A model generated the notes under the pieces. That model was not told the origin of the DNA, ran no database searches, and was given only the letters and a program-made list of their open reading frames with translations. From assembly GCA_030737835.1 (NCBI GenBank), contig CM060854.1, positions 20,663,356-20,727,355 on the forward strand: a DNA stretch of 64,000 bases, written 5' to 3'. The stretch is from Acorus gramineus (Eukaryota > Streptophyta > Magnoliopsida > Acorales > Acoraceae). This document shows, piece after piece, positions 25,499 to 38,800 of this stretch. Within the stretch, counting starts at the first letter, position 1. Every line of letters begins with the position of its first letter. The position numbers and the translations under genes were made by a program.

Positions 25499-25823
25499 TG
25501 TTATGCAATCAATCAAAAGAAATAAACAAACAAATAGAAGCAAAGACACAAAAATTTACGTGATTCGACAAATCTTGCCTACAGAGCACACCAGAGATCA
25601 ATCCACTATCAATGAGAAGTTTTTACAATGGTCACACCGAAGATAAAAACCCTAGGGCCTAATGAAAAATATGAGATGCCCTTTTATACTGACATCTCAT
25701 TAAGGGCAAAAAAGTCAATACACGAAAGACACCCAAAAAAAAAATACACGCTCGACCCCCGTCTGACCCTGCGTAGCGCCAACAATCCTCTGCGCACATC
25801 ATCAGGCTCCACAATATATAACA
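25499..25823 (-). mobile_element. Solo Copia-type LTR with perfect 5-bp TSD
   Basis: It begins TGTTATGCAATC and ends ATATAACA, giving the TG...CA and TGTTA/TAACA edges of an LTR. The direct repeat GTATA flanks both sides (25494-25498 and 25824-25828). Read on the minus strand it has a TATAAAAGGGC promoter and an AGGGTTTTTATCTTCGG leader, which sets the orientation. The 325-bp sequence recurs at 52917-53233. No internal domain or second LTR is nearby, so recombination between two LTRs is inferred. Confidence 0.9.
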
Positions 25824-27203
25824 GTATACTCACTTTCTCTATACACTGTTTTATGGAACAATAATAGTGCTGATTTGATTTTCTCCAATATCTTAAAATT
25901 TTAATTCTTTTTCTTTATATTCTCTTTAAATATTCACTTGTGTTCAGTTTTCTTTCTTTTTTCTAATATATATATGATTAGCTAAAAAAAAGAAGCAACA
26001 GTAATCATGAAAATTGAGTGACTCATACCACGATAAAAAAATAAGCATGAAAACATGAGAATCTTATGTTAATTAAAGATAACAAACAACAACTAGGCAG
26101 ACACTTATGTAATAAATTGTATACTTTTTTGAACAATGAACATGCTATCAACACAAATCGAATCCTTAGCTATTTTTCAAACATGGTATATATACTAGAT
26201 TAGAGATTAGTGAGAATTGCATAAATGATTACAAAAATGACTAAGTGTATCACCACTGATTAGAAAAATATTATGCTAATCATGGATCACTTTCTATAAA
26301 AAAAAAAAAAAAAAAAGCAAATATTATTTATGCAAAAAATGAATTTGTATTAAAATGATTTTCCTAATTACATTAATCTCTTGGACCACGAGGTATATTG
26401 AAGTGACATTTGATCCTACCTTTTCATGATGGATTTTAATAGCTGTTTTCAGTCCCTTTCATTGTTTTACATCACTAAAATGATATATGAAATTGCCAAA
26501 TGCCATATACGCACACTACCATTTCAACATATATTTTATTACAAAAAATATAAAAATATATTCTTTCCATTCATAGAATTATAAATATTTTTTTAAAAAA
26601 AATTTATTTTATTAGATATGCATATACTTAAAAAATAAAATAAAAAATGTTTCAACAAGGACCACACACAACATTTCCCTTTGAATATGCACATGTTAAC
26701 TATCCTTCATGTTTCTTTGATTGACCTAGGATTACTTCTTGTTGGCAACAATGCGGGGATGAAAATCTTAAGTGCAAATAAATAGATTAATATACTTTAA
26801 AAATGAAGAAAGTCACATGTTAACTAATAGTTAGACATTTTTTTTGTATTAAGTGTAGGTTGGTAGTGTTTGTGTAATTTATATCATTATTAAAAATTGA
26901 ATGGAAATTTGTTCATTATGATTAAGTTAATATATTTATTTTAATTAATCCGTTTGAATGAAACTTGTGGGGGATGGGAATTTGGTCTCCTACAAAACTA
27001 TTCCTTTTTTTAGTTGTAATTATTTTGAATAATTTTGTATTATATAACTACTTTACTTTTACTATTGCGAGTATTTCACAGAACATTATATCCACGTTTT
27101 GTCATTATTTTCGAAACATAAAAAATCATAACAAAGATTTCCTTAATACAAATCTTGTAGAACAAGAATAGTCGTGATTCAATTTTCTCCAATATCATAA
27201 AAT

Positions 27204-27325
27204 ATTCAGTTAATTTAAATTTAAATATGAAATTTAAATTTAAATATTCAGTTAATTTAAATTTAAATATGAAAATTAAATTTAAATATTCAGTTAATTT
27301 TTTTAATTTAAATATTCAGTTAGTG
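27204..27325. repeat. AT-rich minisatellite
   Basis: Two and a half copies of a unit of about 43 bp made of TTTAAATTTAAATAT and TATTCAGTTAATTT words. The unit is partly palindromic. Confidence 0.85.
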
Positions 27326-27378
27326 TTTCTTTGTAACATATGACTAGTTGAAAAGAAAGAGAGTGACTCATTCATTCG

Positions 27379-27835
27379 TAGGGCTGCAACTTGGATCGGG
27401 TTGAACTCGAACCCGACGGGTTGAACCCGATTTTTATATAGGTTGGGTTGGCCAAATCGGGTTCGGGTTCGCCAAATCGGGTTGACTCACAAATCGGGTT
27501 GGGTTCGGGTTGACCACATTCACAACCCGACCCAACCTAAACCCGTAAACTAATAGTTAAAAAAAAAATCATGGTCGTTCATTCTATAGCTCCTAATCTG
27601 GGCCATTCGAATTTTAGGTAAACCTAACTAATTTTACGGGTTGGGTCGGGTTAGTTTATTTAATTTGCACATCATTTTAAAAATCGGATTGGGTCGGGTT
27701 GATTTTTTTAATTACGGGTTGGGTTCGGATTAGTCCAATTTGGGTTGGAAATTGAATTGGGTTGGGTTAGGGTTGAGTATTTTAAAATTCAAGTTGGAAT
27801 CAACCCGAACCCAACCCGCCTGAGTTGCAGCCCTA
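27379..27835. mobile_element. hAT-type MITE with 8-bp TSD
   Basis: The ends TAGGGCTGCAACTT and GAGTTGCAGCCCTA are inverted repeats. The flanks TTCATTCG (27371-27378) and TTCATTCA (27836-27843) match at 7 of 8 bases. The interior is built of GGGTTGGGTTCGG-like words in both orientations, without coding capacity. The intact target is visible in units 1 and 2 as CATTCATTCATAATGCACCA. Confidence 0.93.
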
Positions 27836-29223
27836 TTCATTCATGATACACCACAAGAAAAATAAACATGAAAATATGAGAATCTAATGCTAATTAAAGA
27901 AAACATACAACAGCAAGGATCGTGTGATTAGTCTCTTTAAAAAGATAAAGGAAATATTTCCACTAGACATGATTAGTCTCTTTTTCCACTGACATTATTT
28001 AAATTAATTAAAAGTATATATATTTATCTAATAAATTACATATTTTTTCAAAAAATGTATATGTAATATTTTTCAATTAATATTTTATTAAAAAATATGT
28101 AATTTGTTAGATGAGTACATGTTTTTTTAAAAATTAAATCATGTCGGTGGCAGTATAAAAGTTTTGAAAAATATGAGAAAAAAGATGAATCCCTACATTG
28201 TTATATCTTATTTTGTATATATACCAGAATAGAGGAAGTGAGGATTGCAGTCACTTGGTATAGCACCACCAATTTGAAAAATATTATGCTAAACATGAAT
28301 CTCTTCCCATGAGACTTACACTTTAAAGATGAATAAGAAGAATGAATTTTCTTTCTTGACCTTAGTTATTAAAATGACCTCTTAGTTATCCTTGCAGTCC
28401 TCACTTATTTGTAACTTATTATATATTAAGTTAAGCTAGTATATACTAGATTAGAAAAATGTGAAAAAAGTATGCACTCAAATCGTTTGAGTATGTATAT
28501 ATATATACACATTAATATACTTCATTAGATAAATTTTTACCTTAAAAAATTCAAAAAATATTGAAGATGGAAAGATGGATTGCTTAATGACAGTGACTAA
28601 CATTTTTCGTTTTCTTTTAATCTTTAATCTCATATTTACTTTATTTTTTATTTTAAATTTCTACTTTAGTTGTTATTTTGTGTTCTTAGTTATCAAAGAT
28701 ATATAATTCAATATTAGTGCACTCCAATTACAAAAATATTCTATCATAATTAATTATATGTATTATTTTACATATGACTTTAAAAACATTTCAAAATTAA
28801 AATTCAGGTTTCTCTTGGACATCAATAGGTGATATCGATACTATACTTTTATATATGAGATTTTACAAGTGGGATCCGATCACAACATGTAACCTAAATA
28901 AACAAAAACATATTTTATAAAAATTTCACAGTATATTTCATATTTATGAAAAAATCATCAATGCGCAACCAAACAAGATTGAAAAATCATAATTTGATTT
29001 GTTCCAATATCTTCATCCTTATTGATTTCTTCATATTTTCCTAAAATATTCACTTATATTTATTCCACCAAAATAGTATAACATATATGATCACGAGATG
29101 CATACACGATCACCAAAATTCATGCATATGAGTAACATTAAACACTTGTCAATTCAAAATCACAACAAAATAGTCATGAAAACATTGGGAATCCTATGTT
29201 ACTATCAACAATCAAGCAATATT

Positions 29224-29839
29224 GATTGGGGGAGATTTCGAGTTATGCAGTAATTTTTGTCTCTCAAGCCCCGTTTGGTTTGAGAATGGTGTCCACAGTA
29301 AGTGATAATTATTTGGAATAGTTTCAAAATGAATGTTTTGAAGACTAGAGTAAATGAGAATCTGTATATCGGAATTAACTTGTATAAAATAATATATGGA
29401 TTTCACCCAACTCGTAGAATTAAGCTATTCCAGGTTATTCAACCCAAAATAATACATGGGTTCACTATCAAATCACTTGCCATCACCTCTTATAAATTAG
29501 CTATCAAATTAACTGTCATCATTTTTTCACATTTTATAAATCTTTATCCACATCTTATTCACATTTTATCTAAATAACAAAACTTTATTATTACGTTTCT
29601 CAATGAGAAAATTTAAAATACAACCAAACAAAAAATCACTTTACCTTTATTTATACTAGAATAGTCATAAATTTCAAAATAACTTCAATTCTTTATCCAA
29701 ACAGGGGCTCGGTGTCTTCCTCCCTTTGTCTTTTCACTTCTCTTATTTTTGTAAAAATTTCAGACCATTGTAATACGTTTCTATGAAGTAATAGAATGGA
29801 CTACCGTTGCCTAAAAAACAGAAAAAAGAAAAAGAAAAA
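29224..29839 (+). mobile_element. Retroposon (LINE-like 3' end) with 13-bp TSD, carrying a nested MITE
   Basis: The direct repeat ATCAAGCAATATT flanks the insert at 29211-29223 and 29840-29852. The right end is an A-rich tail following GACTACCGTTGCCT, as in plant L1-type 3' ends. A MITE fills 29267-29709, so the retroposon part is only about 170 bp and encodes nothing. Confidence 0.8.
29267..29709. mobile_element. MITE nested in the retroposon
   Basis: The ends AGCCCCGTTTGGTTTG and CCAAACAGGGGCT form an inverted repeat. The related copy at 5290-5789 shares the interior. No clear TSD was found. Confidence 0.72.
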
Positions 29840-30118
29840 ATCAAGCAATATTCAGGACTACAAACAATTAATATTCTCATGTGCCTTTAGAATGCACAAG
29901 GTAAAGTGTTGTTTCAATGTCATCGAATGTTACTGTGCTACATTATCATATATGTGACACATGTAACTTTATCAAATGATACAAAGTGTTGCTATTTATG
30001 ATGTTTTTAATGATCTCATGGCAGATAGAGCAATGAAGAACCAGTGATATTTTAAAAGTTCAATGGATATGGAAAATAGAATGCAAAAAATTGGCATTTA
30101 AGTAAGATGAATTATAAT

Positions 30119-30462
30119 GGGTTTTTTTTATTTTTAAGTCCCCATAAACTATCATATTTAGTGATCGATCTCTTATTCTTCGTATTTGGATTTTAGTCCC
30201 CAGATTTAAATGATAGTTCCTTTTTAGTCCCTGAGAGGGACCTATCCATAAATTATTTAGTTTTTTTTTTAATCCCTGAGAGGGACCTATTCATGAATTA
30301 TCATTTAAATCTGGAGACTAAAACTCAAATACGAAGAAGAAAGGGATCAATCACTAAATATGATGATTTGCTTTAAATCTGGAGACTAAAACTCAAATAC
30401 GAAGAAGAAAGGGATCAATCACTAAATATGATGATTTGTGGAGACTTAAAAATAAAAAACCC
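30119..30462. mobile_element. Foldback MITE with an internal duplication
   Basis: The ends GGGTTTTTTTTATTTTTAAG and CTTAAAAATAAAAAACCC pair, and the arms continue to pair inwards (GTCCCC...GGAGAC; CTTCGTATTTGG...CAAATACGAAG). A 66-bp piece starting TTTAAATCTGGAGACTAAAA occurs twice in tandem (about 30304 and 30371), making one arm longer than the other. The TSD is uncertain. Confidence 0.8.
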
Positions 30463-31310
30463 ATTATATATTTATGTTGATAATGCAATGAAGTATTAAA
30501 ATTAGGTAATATTAATTATATTATATTAATCAGCTTAAAAAATATAATTCTTGTTTTTGGCTTTTTCAATGATACTGTTGGAGTACCTCATATAAATAAT
30601 ACAAATTTTCCCTCTTAATTTTTAGATGTACACTTTTTGGTTTAACCTGATTTTAATTTTGATTGGAGTAATCTAATTTTTATAGTTATGTATTTAATCT
30701 AATAAATAAGATTAAGATTTTAAACTTGTCAGACAACTTATTAGTGGTATTGACTGCCACGTTTTTTGTTTTTAACATCAAAACATTAAAAGTCAATTTC
30801 TTCCAGTATCTCATCTCATTTTTTTATTGTTATTGTTTGTATTCTGATTTACTTGTTTTTAGGATGATAAAATGACAATAATATATATATAAAAGAAGAT
30901 CAAATGTTATATAACCGCAACATACAACCATTATTGTTTGTTCAAAAGTCATGAAAACACAATATGGATGCAAGGACATGATATAAACACATTTTATAAC
31001 ATATATTTTGTGAAGGGGCAAGAAATGTAACATTCAAAACAACCCCCACCCAACCTTTTACTTGCACGACTCAAAAATATAAAAATAAAATATAAAAAAA
31101 AACAAAATATGCATGAAAAAACAATATTTAACAAAATCCCTGAAAAAAAAAATGCTTCGCCACCAATATTACCATTTGAGTTACAATTATTGATTTTTTT
31201 CAATGAGAGCACATACTAATATGTATGCAAACAAATCTCTTTAAGCCCAAAGCCAAGAGTTTAGAAAGAAAACAGGAAAAGTTGAATGATTCCACCAAGT
31301 CAACATACAT

Positions 31311-32430
31311 ATATAACCTAATCAGAAAATTTTGTCAAAAATTTGTTTGATAACACAATGACATTTTCAATTGATGAAGTCCTCGATCGATGGAATAGAG
31401 ATGCTTTAATATTTTTGAAAAGACAAAGGACAATGTTAGAGATAGTTTTAGGTATAATTAACCCCATATCTCCACACCTCCCCGTGTGTATTTTTTATAT
31501 ATATTATTGTAATGGTCCATGAAATGAATTTGATAAATTTAATTAAAGAAGATACGCTGATGAGTTACATATACTCACTCACACAAAAAATTATACGATT
31601 CGGCTAATGAAACATATAACTCATTAGTGAAATGATATTTCATACGGAATGCCATTATGATTATTTGGGAAACGTCACAAAAAATACATTTTTATGATTT
31701 GAACTACCTTCTTGAAGATTGAATCATATAAATGTTGAATTAAAATCACCACAACAAAGTAGGCATGAAATGAAATGGGTAAACTCAAGGCGGCCATGAA
31801 ATTTGTCTAATGAGAATGAGCCCTATATGAATTCATGTATATGTAATTTATATTTATTTTTTTAAATACTATCCATCTTATTTTCATTTATTAACTCCAA
31901 CCAGTTATCTATTTTCATCTCTATGAGACACACACACATATTATAAAACACATATTATAAAACTTCAATCTGTAATATCCCTTTTATTTTTTTTATATAA
32001 TTCACATAATTCAAAAACATTAAAAAATTTAAAATCGATAAAAGTTAATATTATCACTTCCAGAAAAGATGTTAAGCAAAATTACCGGTTATGCAAAAAT
32101 TATATCTGTATTCAAAAAAGCTGAATTCGTATCAGATAAAATATCTCAATCCAAACTATTTTGAAATGAACATTTGTTTCAAAATATCTGGTGTGAAATA
32201 ATATTAGAATATTTTAATAGATATGTTCAGTCCAAGGTGAAGCTGCTACCTAAACTTAAATCCTTTTGTTGTGACTTGTGACCTGGATCATTTTCTTATG
32301 TATCATTAATATAAATTCTTCTTTTTACCCACCAAAAAAAGAAAAAGAAAAACAACCCCACAGGTGAAACAATGCAGTACTGCACAGACAGTAGGACTGT
32401 GTCTGGGTCTCAATAAGAAGGGCATGCACT
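31311..32430. other. Intergenic stretch between the tandem array and the RAMP4 gene
   Basis: AT-rich; no gene, clear repeat or transposon terminus was seen. Confidence 0.5.
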
Positions 32431-32436
32431 TTTATT
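32431..32436 (-). terminator. Poly-A signal of the RAMP4 gene
   Basis: AATAAA on the minus strand, 113 bp past the stop codon. Confidence 0.6.
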
Positions 32437-32548
32437 ATTCATTCAAGTTTCATAATCCAAAGTCAAATTTAAGAATGAACAAGATATCTCTCACCATCCT
32501 CTCCCTCTCTCTAGACAGCTTCTGTGTAGAACTTTGCAGGTTTAACAT

Positions 32549-35500
32549 TTACGCCATTCCACCACTTGCGGCAGTCCTGATTATCTGAAACAAAGCTGCA
32601 AAGGTAAAGAAAATTAACAAATATGAGTCCCATATTGATTAGAATCCATTGTTTCATACATAAACATCTGTTATTTCATAAGCAGACCTAAATAGATCCG
32701 AGTACCAGAAAATGCTCAGATGTAGTTTCACTACAATAAAACAGTGACCCAAAAAGCAAAAAATGGACGCTTTTTAGTTGCCGGTCACCACCACTTCCAC
32801 ACAAGCCAATATGTGGAAAGTTATATTACAAGATATATTGTTGTGCGGCTGTTACGTTAGCCCAGCATAGGGGTAGTAAACAAGCCAAGCAAAATGAGTT
32901 TTGACATGTTCAACCTCCGCTCGTTTATATTTAGGCTCGGGCTTGACTCCGTTTGGGACCGGGCTTAATTTTGTGTTCAAACTCGACTCGTTTGGCTCGT
33001 GAAAAGCTTGGTTGAAGCTCAGCTCGGCTCGTTTCTAAACGAGCTCGAGTGCAAGCTCAAACCAAGGCTCGAGCTTGGGCTTGTTGAGCTTAGAAAAAAG
33101 ATCGTTTAGCAATTAAAACATACAGAAAATAGATAACATGCCGAAAATAGACAATTATATTAAAAAATTAACACTAAACAATCATATTTGAAAATAGACA
33201 AACATTCCACACTTTTAAGTAAACGAGCTTGTATAAGCTTATGGCTCGGCTCGACTTGACTCGTTTACGATTGAACTTTAAAAATTGTTCAAGCTCGGCT
33301 CATTTGTCTAATTGAACGAGCTCCAACCGAGTCGAGCCCGAGCAGCTCAGCTCATTTACCACCCCTAGCCCAGTATTTCACTGCTGATCACTCAAAGAGA
33401 CACATAACTGACATCAATTATATTCTAATTAGATTGTGTAAGAAGAACTGAAACAGTTCGTGTTGGTTCTCTGATGAAAGAGTTCTAAATAAACATAGGC
33501 ACTTCTCCGTTGAAAAGGACATATGAGAATTGGCATCCGAGATGCCTAAAATAGGTAAAGCAGCTTGTAAGGGCTATGACATGGTATGGGTTTTTTATTC
33601 TCTCCCCAAAAAAATGGACAGTATCATGAGTCTCGGTGCCACACTAGGTAAATCAGAAATGCTCCAAACAAATACAGGAACTTTCTATGCACATTTCAAA
33701 TCATGTGTTTCAACTTTCACATAATATCCTATTCGTTGTTATGCTTAACTCTATTGTTGAATTTGTAACATATCTTGAGAAGCAGACCCTAGCAAGAAAT
33801 GGGAAATAATACAAAAAAAAATATTTATACATGTTTTCCAACATTTGCATATATTTTTCCTCTGGCACATCTTCAAGCATATAGAGTTACAAGACAGTGC
33901 CAAATTTCCTGCATTCCCTCTTCAGAATTAAACATGAGAATTTGAAAAGAACTGAGGAAGAACAAACATAAAAAGCGGAAGTCAGATGACAATACTCACA
34001 TGATCCAATGACCACAAAGACAAAGAAACCAAGCACGATGGGCCCAACAGGGTAATCATTTGCTTTTTTTACTGTTGTTTCGGGCACAGCGCCCCTCTTT
34101 GTTATGTTCTTTTGGAACTTTGCTGTTTTCCGGTCTGCAAGCCGCCTTGAGGTAGTCTATCATTTCAAACAACCAATCTATTATTAACATTGAATTCATC
34201 ACACACAAGGCAAGCAAAAGAAAGAACAACAATCAGTAATGCAAATTCTGGCTGCAATCCACATGAACCAAGAAGTAAATAGCATGAAACATGAACACAT
34301 AAAAGGTTATGTCATCGATAAAGCAAAGATAGAAAATAGCATGAACCATGAACACATGAATCGTTATGTCAACATGTATCCAGGACAAATTTATAACATG
34401 CATAAACATCAACAAAAATATCAGCAAAGATGGGAAAACGAAATTATAATGTTCAAAATTAATTAATAAAAACATCTACGCTTCAATAAATGCATTGGAA
34501 AAAAGCAAATAATAAAAAAAAAATCATGCTTCTTAGTTTCATGATTCCAATCATTTATATCAAAATCAGTAAAAACAGCTTTCAAACACCTACACTGTCT
34601 ACCAACAATCTATGTGCTTGATTTGGAAGAAATATTCCATACAAAATGAGATCAGCCATCTAAGCTAGCATACATCTGGAAGCAACAGGAGCAGAAATCC
34701 CCCAAGCAGATAATCAACTGAAGTACCTCTTATAGTCTCTCACCTATGACACTCATGGCGCTTAGAATTGAGTACCAACATGAGAAGAGAAATGGGATGA
34801 TGGGATCACATGTGTAAAAGATGGAAAAATAACCTCCCTCCTCGTATAAACTATAAATAAAAGAAGATTACCTACGATGGATATATTTTCGCTCTCTCTC
34901 AATAAAGGTCACCCTGGATACATTGGTATTGTTTCAAACAATACAATGCTGTAATGGCCAAGACACGATTGAACTTTTCCAATCTTTGGTCAGCGAAAAA
35001 TCATAATGTAATGAACAAGTCAAATCTGTTTATGATTTTTTCCTTTTTATCAAGGCTAAACAAAACAAGCTGAAAAATGCTAATGTGCCATTACCAGTAC
35101 ATCATTCTAATCCCATCTACATCATCCAATGAATTATAATACAAGATTAAATCTAACATAATTGACACATAAGTTTATCTTAATCTGTTTGTCATTTCTT
35201 CAGTAGAAGTACATTAAAAAAAAATGAATATCATATCATATAATTCTCTGCATATCACATGTTTGACAAGAAAACTTCAACCTTGACTTGACTTTTTTAC
35301 ACATTCCTCCAATAGATTTAAAAAAAAAAAACAGATCACAACAAAAATCAGCTCCAAGAACATGAATTTGCACGTTAAAAGCAAAACAGAAAAATAATTC
35401 CACCGCAGATCAAAAGAAACCCGACATTCATCAACTGATCTAACGTTTCACAACAAAATTAGCTCGTCATCCACAAATCCGAGATCAATATTTCTTCGGA

Positions 35501-35726
35501 AACCAGCAGATCGAGAAAAACAAAGAGAAAACCACAGCAATCAAACACAAATCACGCGATCTACACAAATAGAACACATTCATAAACAAATCAACGCACG
35601 AAACCCTAATTTCACGATACGAAGAAATCAAGTGAGGAATCCGATACAATCCCACGACGGACTGATCGATCGACGTGAAAAAATTAGGATTTCGAATGAG
35701 AAATTAAAGGGAAAATGTCTCACCAT
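32549..35726 (-). CDS. RAMP4: RAMP4/SERP1-type stress-associated ER protein, 68 aa
   Basis: The minus-strand exons are 35724-35726 (the ATG only), 34000-34156 and 32549-32595; introns end GT-AG (donors GTGAGA and GTGAGT; acceptors ATAG and TGCAG). The 207-nt frame encodes 68 residues, the usual RAMP4 length. The N-terminus TTSRRLADRK and the VPETT...DYPVGPI...LGFFVFVVIGSS core are family hallmarks; residues about 39-60 form one hydrophobic segment near the C-terminus (tail-anchored topology), and the protein ends SGGMA. Known relatives sit at the Sec61 translocon in the ER, help stabilise or glycosylate new membrane proteins and respond to ER stress. Intron 2 contains a hAT-type MITE (32868-33367). 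Conservation is strong enough for a confident call. Confidence 0.95.
32868..33367. mobile_element. hAT-type MITE inside RAMP4 intron 2, 8-bp TSD
   Basis: The ends TAGGGGTAGTAAACAAGC and GCTCATTTACCACCCCTA are inverted repeats. The flanks GCCCAGCA (32860-32867) and GCCCAGTA (33368-33375) match at 7 of 8. The interior is rich in GCTCGGCTCG and CGAGCTC words. It is related to the element at 43195-43576. Confidence 0.93.
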
Positions 35727-35818
35727 TGTCGATCAGACAAATCGCAGAGAGAGAGAGAGAGACAAACGCGTCGAAGAAAACGAAGATCTAGTAGTCTTTT
35801 TTGAAGCCGAGAATCGCG

Positions 35819-35829
35819 GTTTAAATAGT
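35819..35829 (-). promoter_or_regulatory. Possible TATA element of the RAMP4 gene
   Basis: CTATTTAAACC on the minus strand, about 93-103 bp upstream of the ATG, with a CT-rich leader between them (the GA run at 35745-35762 read in reverse). The motif deviates from consensus. Confidence 0.45.
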
Positions 35830-38800
35830 CCCCTAGAGGTTGGATCACCGATCGGACGGCTGTCGATCGAGATGAGTGTGAAAGGAAGAACAGTCAAAAG
35901 AAGGGAGAGTCCAGGAGGTTCGACCAATTCTGAGACGTTCGATTGAATGTTTTTGTACGTTCGACCGATTCTAAGCCGTTCGATTGAATGAATGGTTTTG
36001 TAGGCTTCGATCAGCGTGTCCGTGGAGTATCGACCGTATGATGAAAGATAAATCATTCAACAAAAGATAGTGTTGTAACTTGAGCGGGTTGAGATCAAGT
36101 GATTTATGATTAGCTCTAATCCTAACTCAACCCCAAACAAGATTTTTCAAATTTCAACCCTTTCCCTAATTTTAAATCCAGCCCATGGGAGTAGCAACCC
36201 GAATCCAATTTGAAGAACATTATTAAATTTTGGCTAAAATTCGAGTTGAGTCTAGGTCAGGTCGAACTAGCATACCTATTCAAATATATTTATTTTAATG
36301 ATAACTTAAACAAGTTTGAATATATGACATGAAGATTGAAATGATACATTTAAAAACATAGTTGAAACTAGTTTTAATCCACACACGATTTGCATGTAAA
36401 TAAAAAAATATGTAAAAACTCTCTTAAACGTACACTGTACCCTTTTTTTTTTTTTTTAAACCACCTTCCTAGATGATATAATATGAGATCTCATATAGGG
36501 AAAATATCCAAAAAAATCATTTAAGTATTACCTAAGTCAGTCATTTTTAAAAAAATTTAATTTAAAAAAATCTTCTTTCATAATTTTAGAAAGTAAAATT
36601 ACTTGACTATTCTTATGTTATCTACTATTTAAACATCATCACACATATTTAATTGTTTAGCACCCGAATTAGAGAACATTAATAAATAAATAAATTTATT
36701 TGTGCATAAAGTATATTTTTTTGTATATTTAAATACACCATTAAGAATTAAATTGTAAAATAACATGAAATATTTTGTAATAAAATATTTTTTAGATATT
36801 TCTAAACCTTTTTGTAATTAAATTTTTTCGCATTTATATATGTTAAATCATTATGCAAGACATTTAGAAGATATAAATAACAAAAAAATTGGGAAAAAAA
36901 TTTAAAAGATAGGAAAAATCCAAAAACAAAATCATGTAAATTTAAGAATGACAATTTTGACAATGTTCATATTTTATAGCAAACTTAGAAAAATTAAAAA
37001 TATGTAATTTCACTCTTAAATAAAAATAATTTTTTATATTTATATTATTTTTTAATTAGATAATTGTGTGAAAAGTTTTAAATACGATGAAAGAGAGTTT
37101 AAAAAATATAAGAGATAATGCCGTTTATGTCATTTTAGATTATGAGATTATTAAAGAAGACTTTTTTTTAGTAGAATTCTTAAAAGTAATAAAAGACTTT
37201 TTTGGGTTATTAGTGCATTCACATGAATTATTTTTTTGAAATATAATGTATGAATATTATCTGATATTATTGATTTATATATTTTATAACCATGTCTTGT
37301 TAACAAAATACAAACCAGAATTTGTGTATAATTTATTGAGTGAGCTTTTTATGTAAAGTAAAAGAATCAGGTAATCCCTGGAACATCAAGGTAATAAGAA
37401 ATAACTATTATCTTCAATTTTTTAACTTTTCTATTTCAATCATTTTTTTTTAAATTTTTGGTACGCTCTTGTTGTTAGTCTTAAGTCATTTCAATCATTT
37501 GAGTTTTAAATAATTGATTAATTATAATTGTAATATATGTACATGTAAAATCTAGAGGTGTTACTCTGTAAATTATTTGCACATAGAGAGAAATTTTTAA
37601 TTCATATCCACTGTCATTCACATATATTGCTGTTAATTATATTGTCTTTTGTGATTTGGATAACGTTCAAAGTAAAATCAAATTAACATTCAAATTATGG
37701 ATAAATTTAAATAGATTTCATATCTTTAATGATATTAAAATGTCTCGAATCACAATATAGAAAAAAGAAATTTAAACTAATATGCAAATTAAATACAAAC
37801 TTTAAATAGATTTCATCATATTTTTTATATATATCTCTTACTTACTAAAAGAATTGTGACCCAATATTTTACTTCCTCTTTTACCCTTTAAATAATTTAT
37901 CAATTACTCATATCTCCATTTATTTAAAAATTAAAATTAATCAATTAATACACACACACATATATATGTATATATATCACATTACACCATAAATTTAAAT
38001 TATCTTAACAAAACAATATACCAGATACATTAATTACAAATAGTTTTATTTTATCTCCTCTCCATATAAGGTTTCCTCTTCACCAAAGGTTTTTTTATTA
38101 GGTAATATCACAAGATTTTATTTTGTCTTTGTATTTGTTTTACCATAATTACATCTAACATATCTTATTTTTAATTTCATGTTCATGATTTTTTGTTCCA
38201 ATCTTTGTATATGTATTTGCTATTATTTTTAGTAATCGGAAACTTTAATCTTTCTATTTTTTATCTTGATCTATTTTTCTAGAACTACATGATAGTTTTA
38301 TTTTTAAGTTTCATTTTCATGATTTATTATTATAAGGTTGAGTTTTCTAGATTCACGTGTTGTTATTACGTTAAGCATTTAACATATTCATCTCCTTCCA
38401 CAATAAATAAAAAATGCAAAAGGGGAAAATCATGCTAGAGTAGAGCTCATTCATTTTTTTTATTTTTTATTTCTTTCTCATCAATGCAAAATCATGTTTG
38501 AATCAATAAAAGAAAAATCATATTAGCACAAAGAGGACCTATAAATCCTAAAAAAAATTATATTAAACTTTTGATATTTTTTTTTTATCAAACTTTAACA
38601 TATCCTGTCATTATTTTAATTTTTTAATTTTTATTTATATTAATGCAAAATAAACTTAATAAATCAATGTGGCATTGTGGTCAATGTTTTTTTTTTCTTT
38701 AATGAGAACATGTAATTGATATTTCATTAAGATATATACATGTTATCTATCTATATATTAAATAAAATAGAAAATATTATTTTTAATATTGTATTTATGA

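Larger units (their letters stand above)
18880..26695. repeat. Non-coding tandem repeat, unit 2
   Basis: This is the second copy of the segment described for 10380-18879, with the anchor blocks in the same order. Its last part (about 21130-22563) matches unit 3 (about 29120-31308), including a block with GGACATGATATAAACACATT, but is missing from unit 1. Insertions specific to unit 2 are a truncated SINE (20271), a LINE tail (about 21806), a Mutator-like element (22690) and a solo LTR (25499). Confidence 0.82.
26696..31310. repeat. Non-coding tandem repeat, unit 3 (partial)
   Basis: This is the third copy. It begins at the GGATTACTTCTTGTTGGCAA block and stops after a CCAAGTCAACATACAT block at about 31308, the same place as the end of the shared part in unit 2 (about 22563). 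It carries its own insertions: a hAT-type MITE (27379), a retroposon with a nested MITE (29224) and a foldback (30119). Confidence 0.82.

Noticed and set aside
27204..27325. Possible CRISPR-like spaced repeats
   Set aside because: AT-rich imperfect minisatellite in a plant genome, with no unique spacers.
32364..32588. Plus-strand frame of 74 codons
   Set aside because: It overlaps the last exon and 3' UTR of the RAMP4 gene on the opposite strand.
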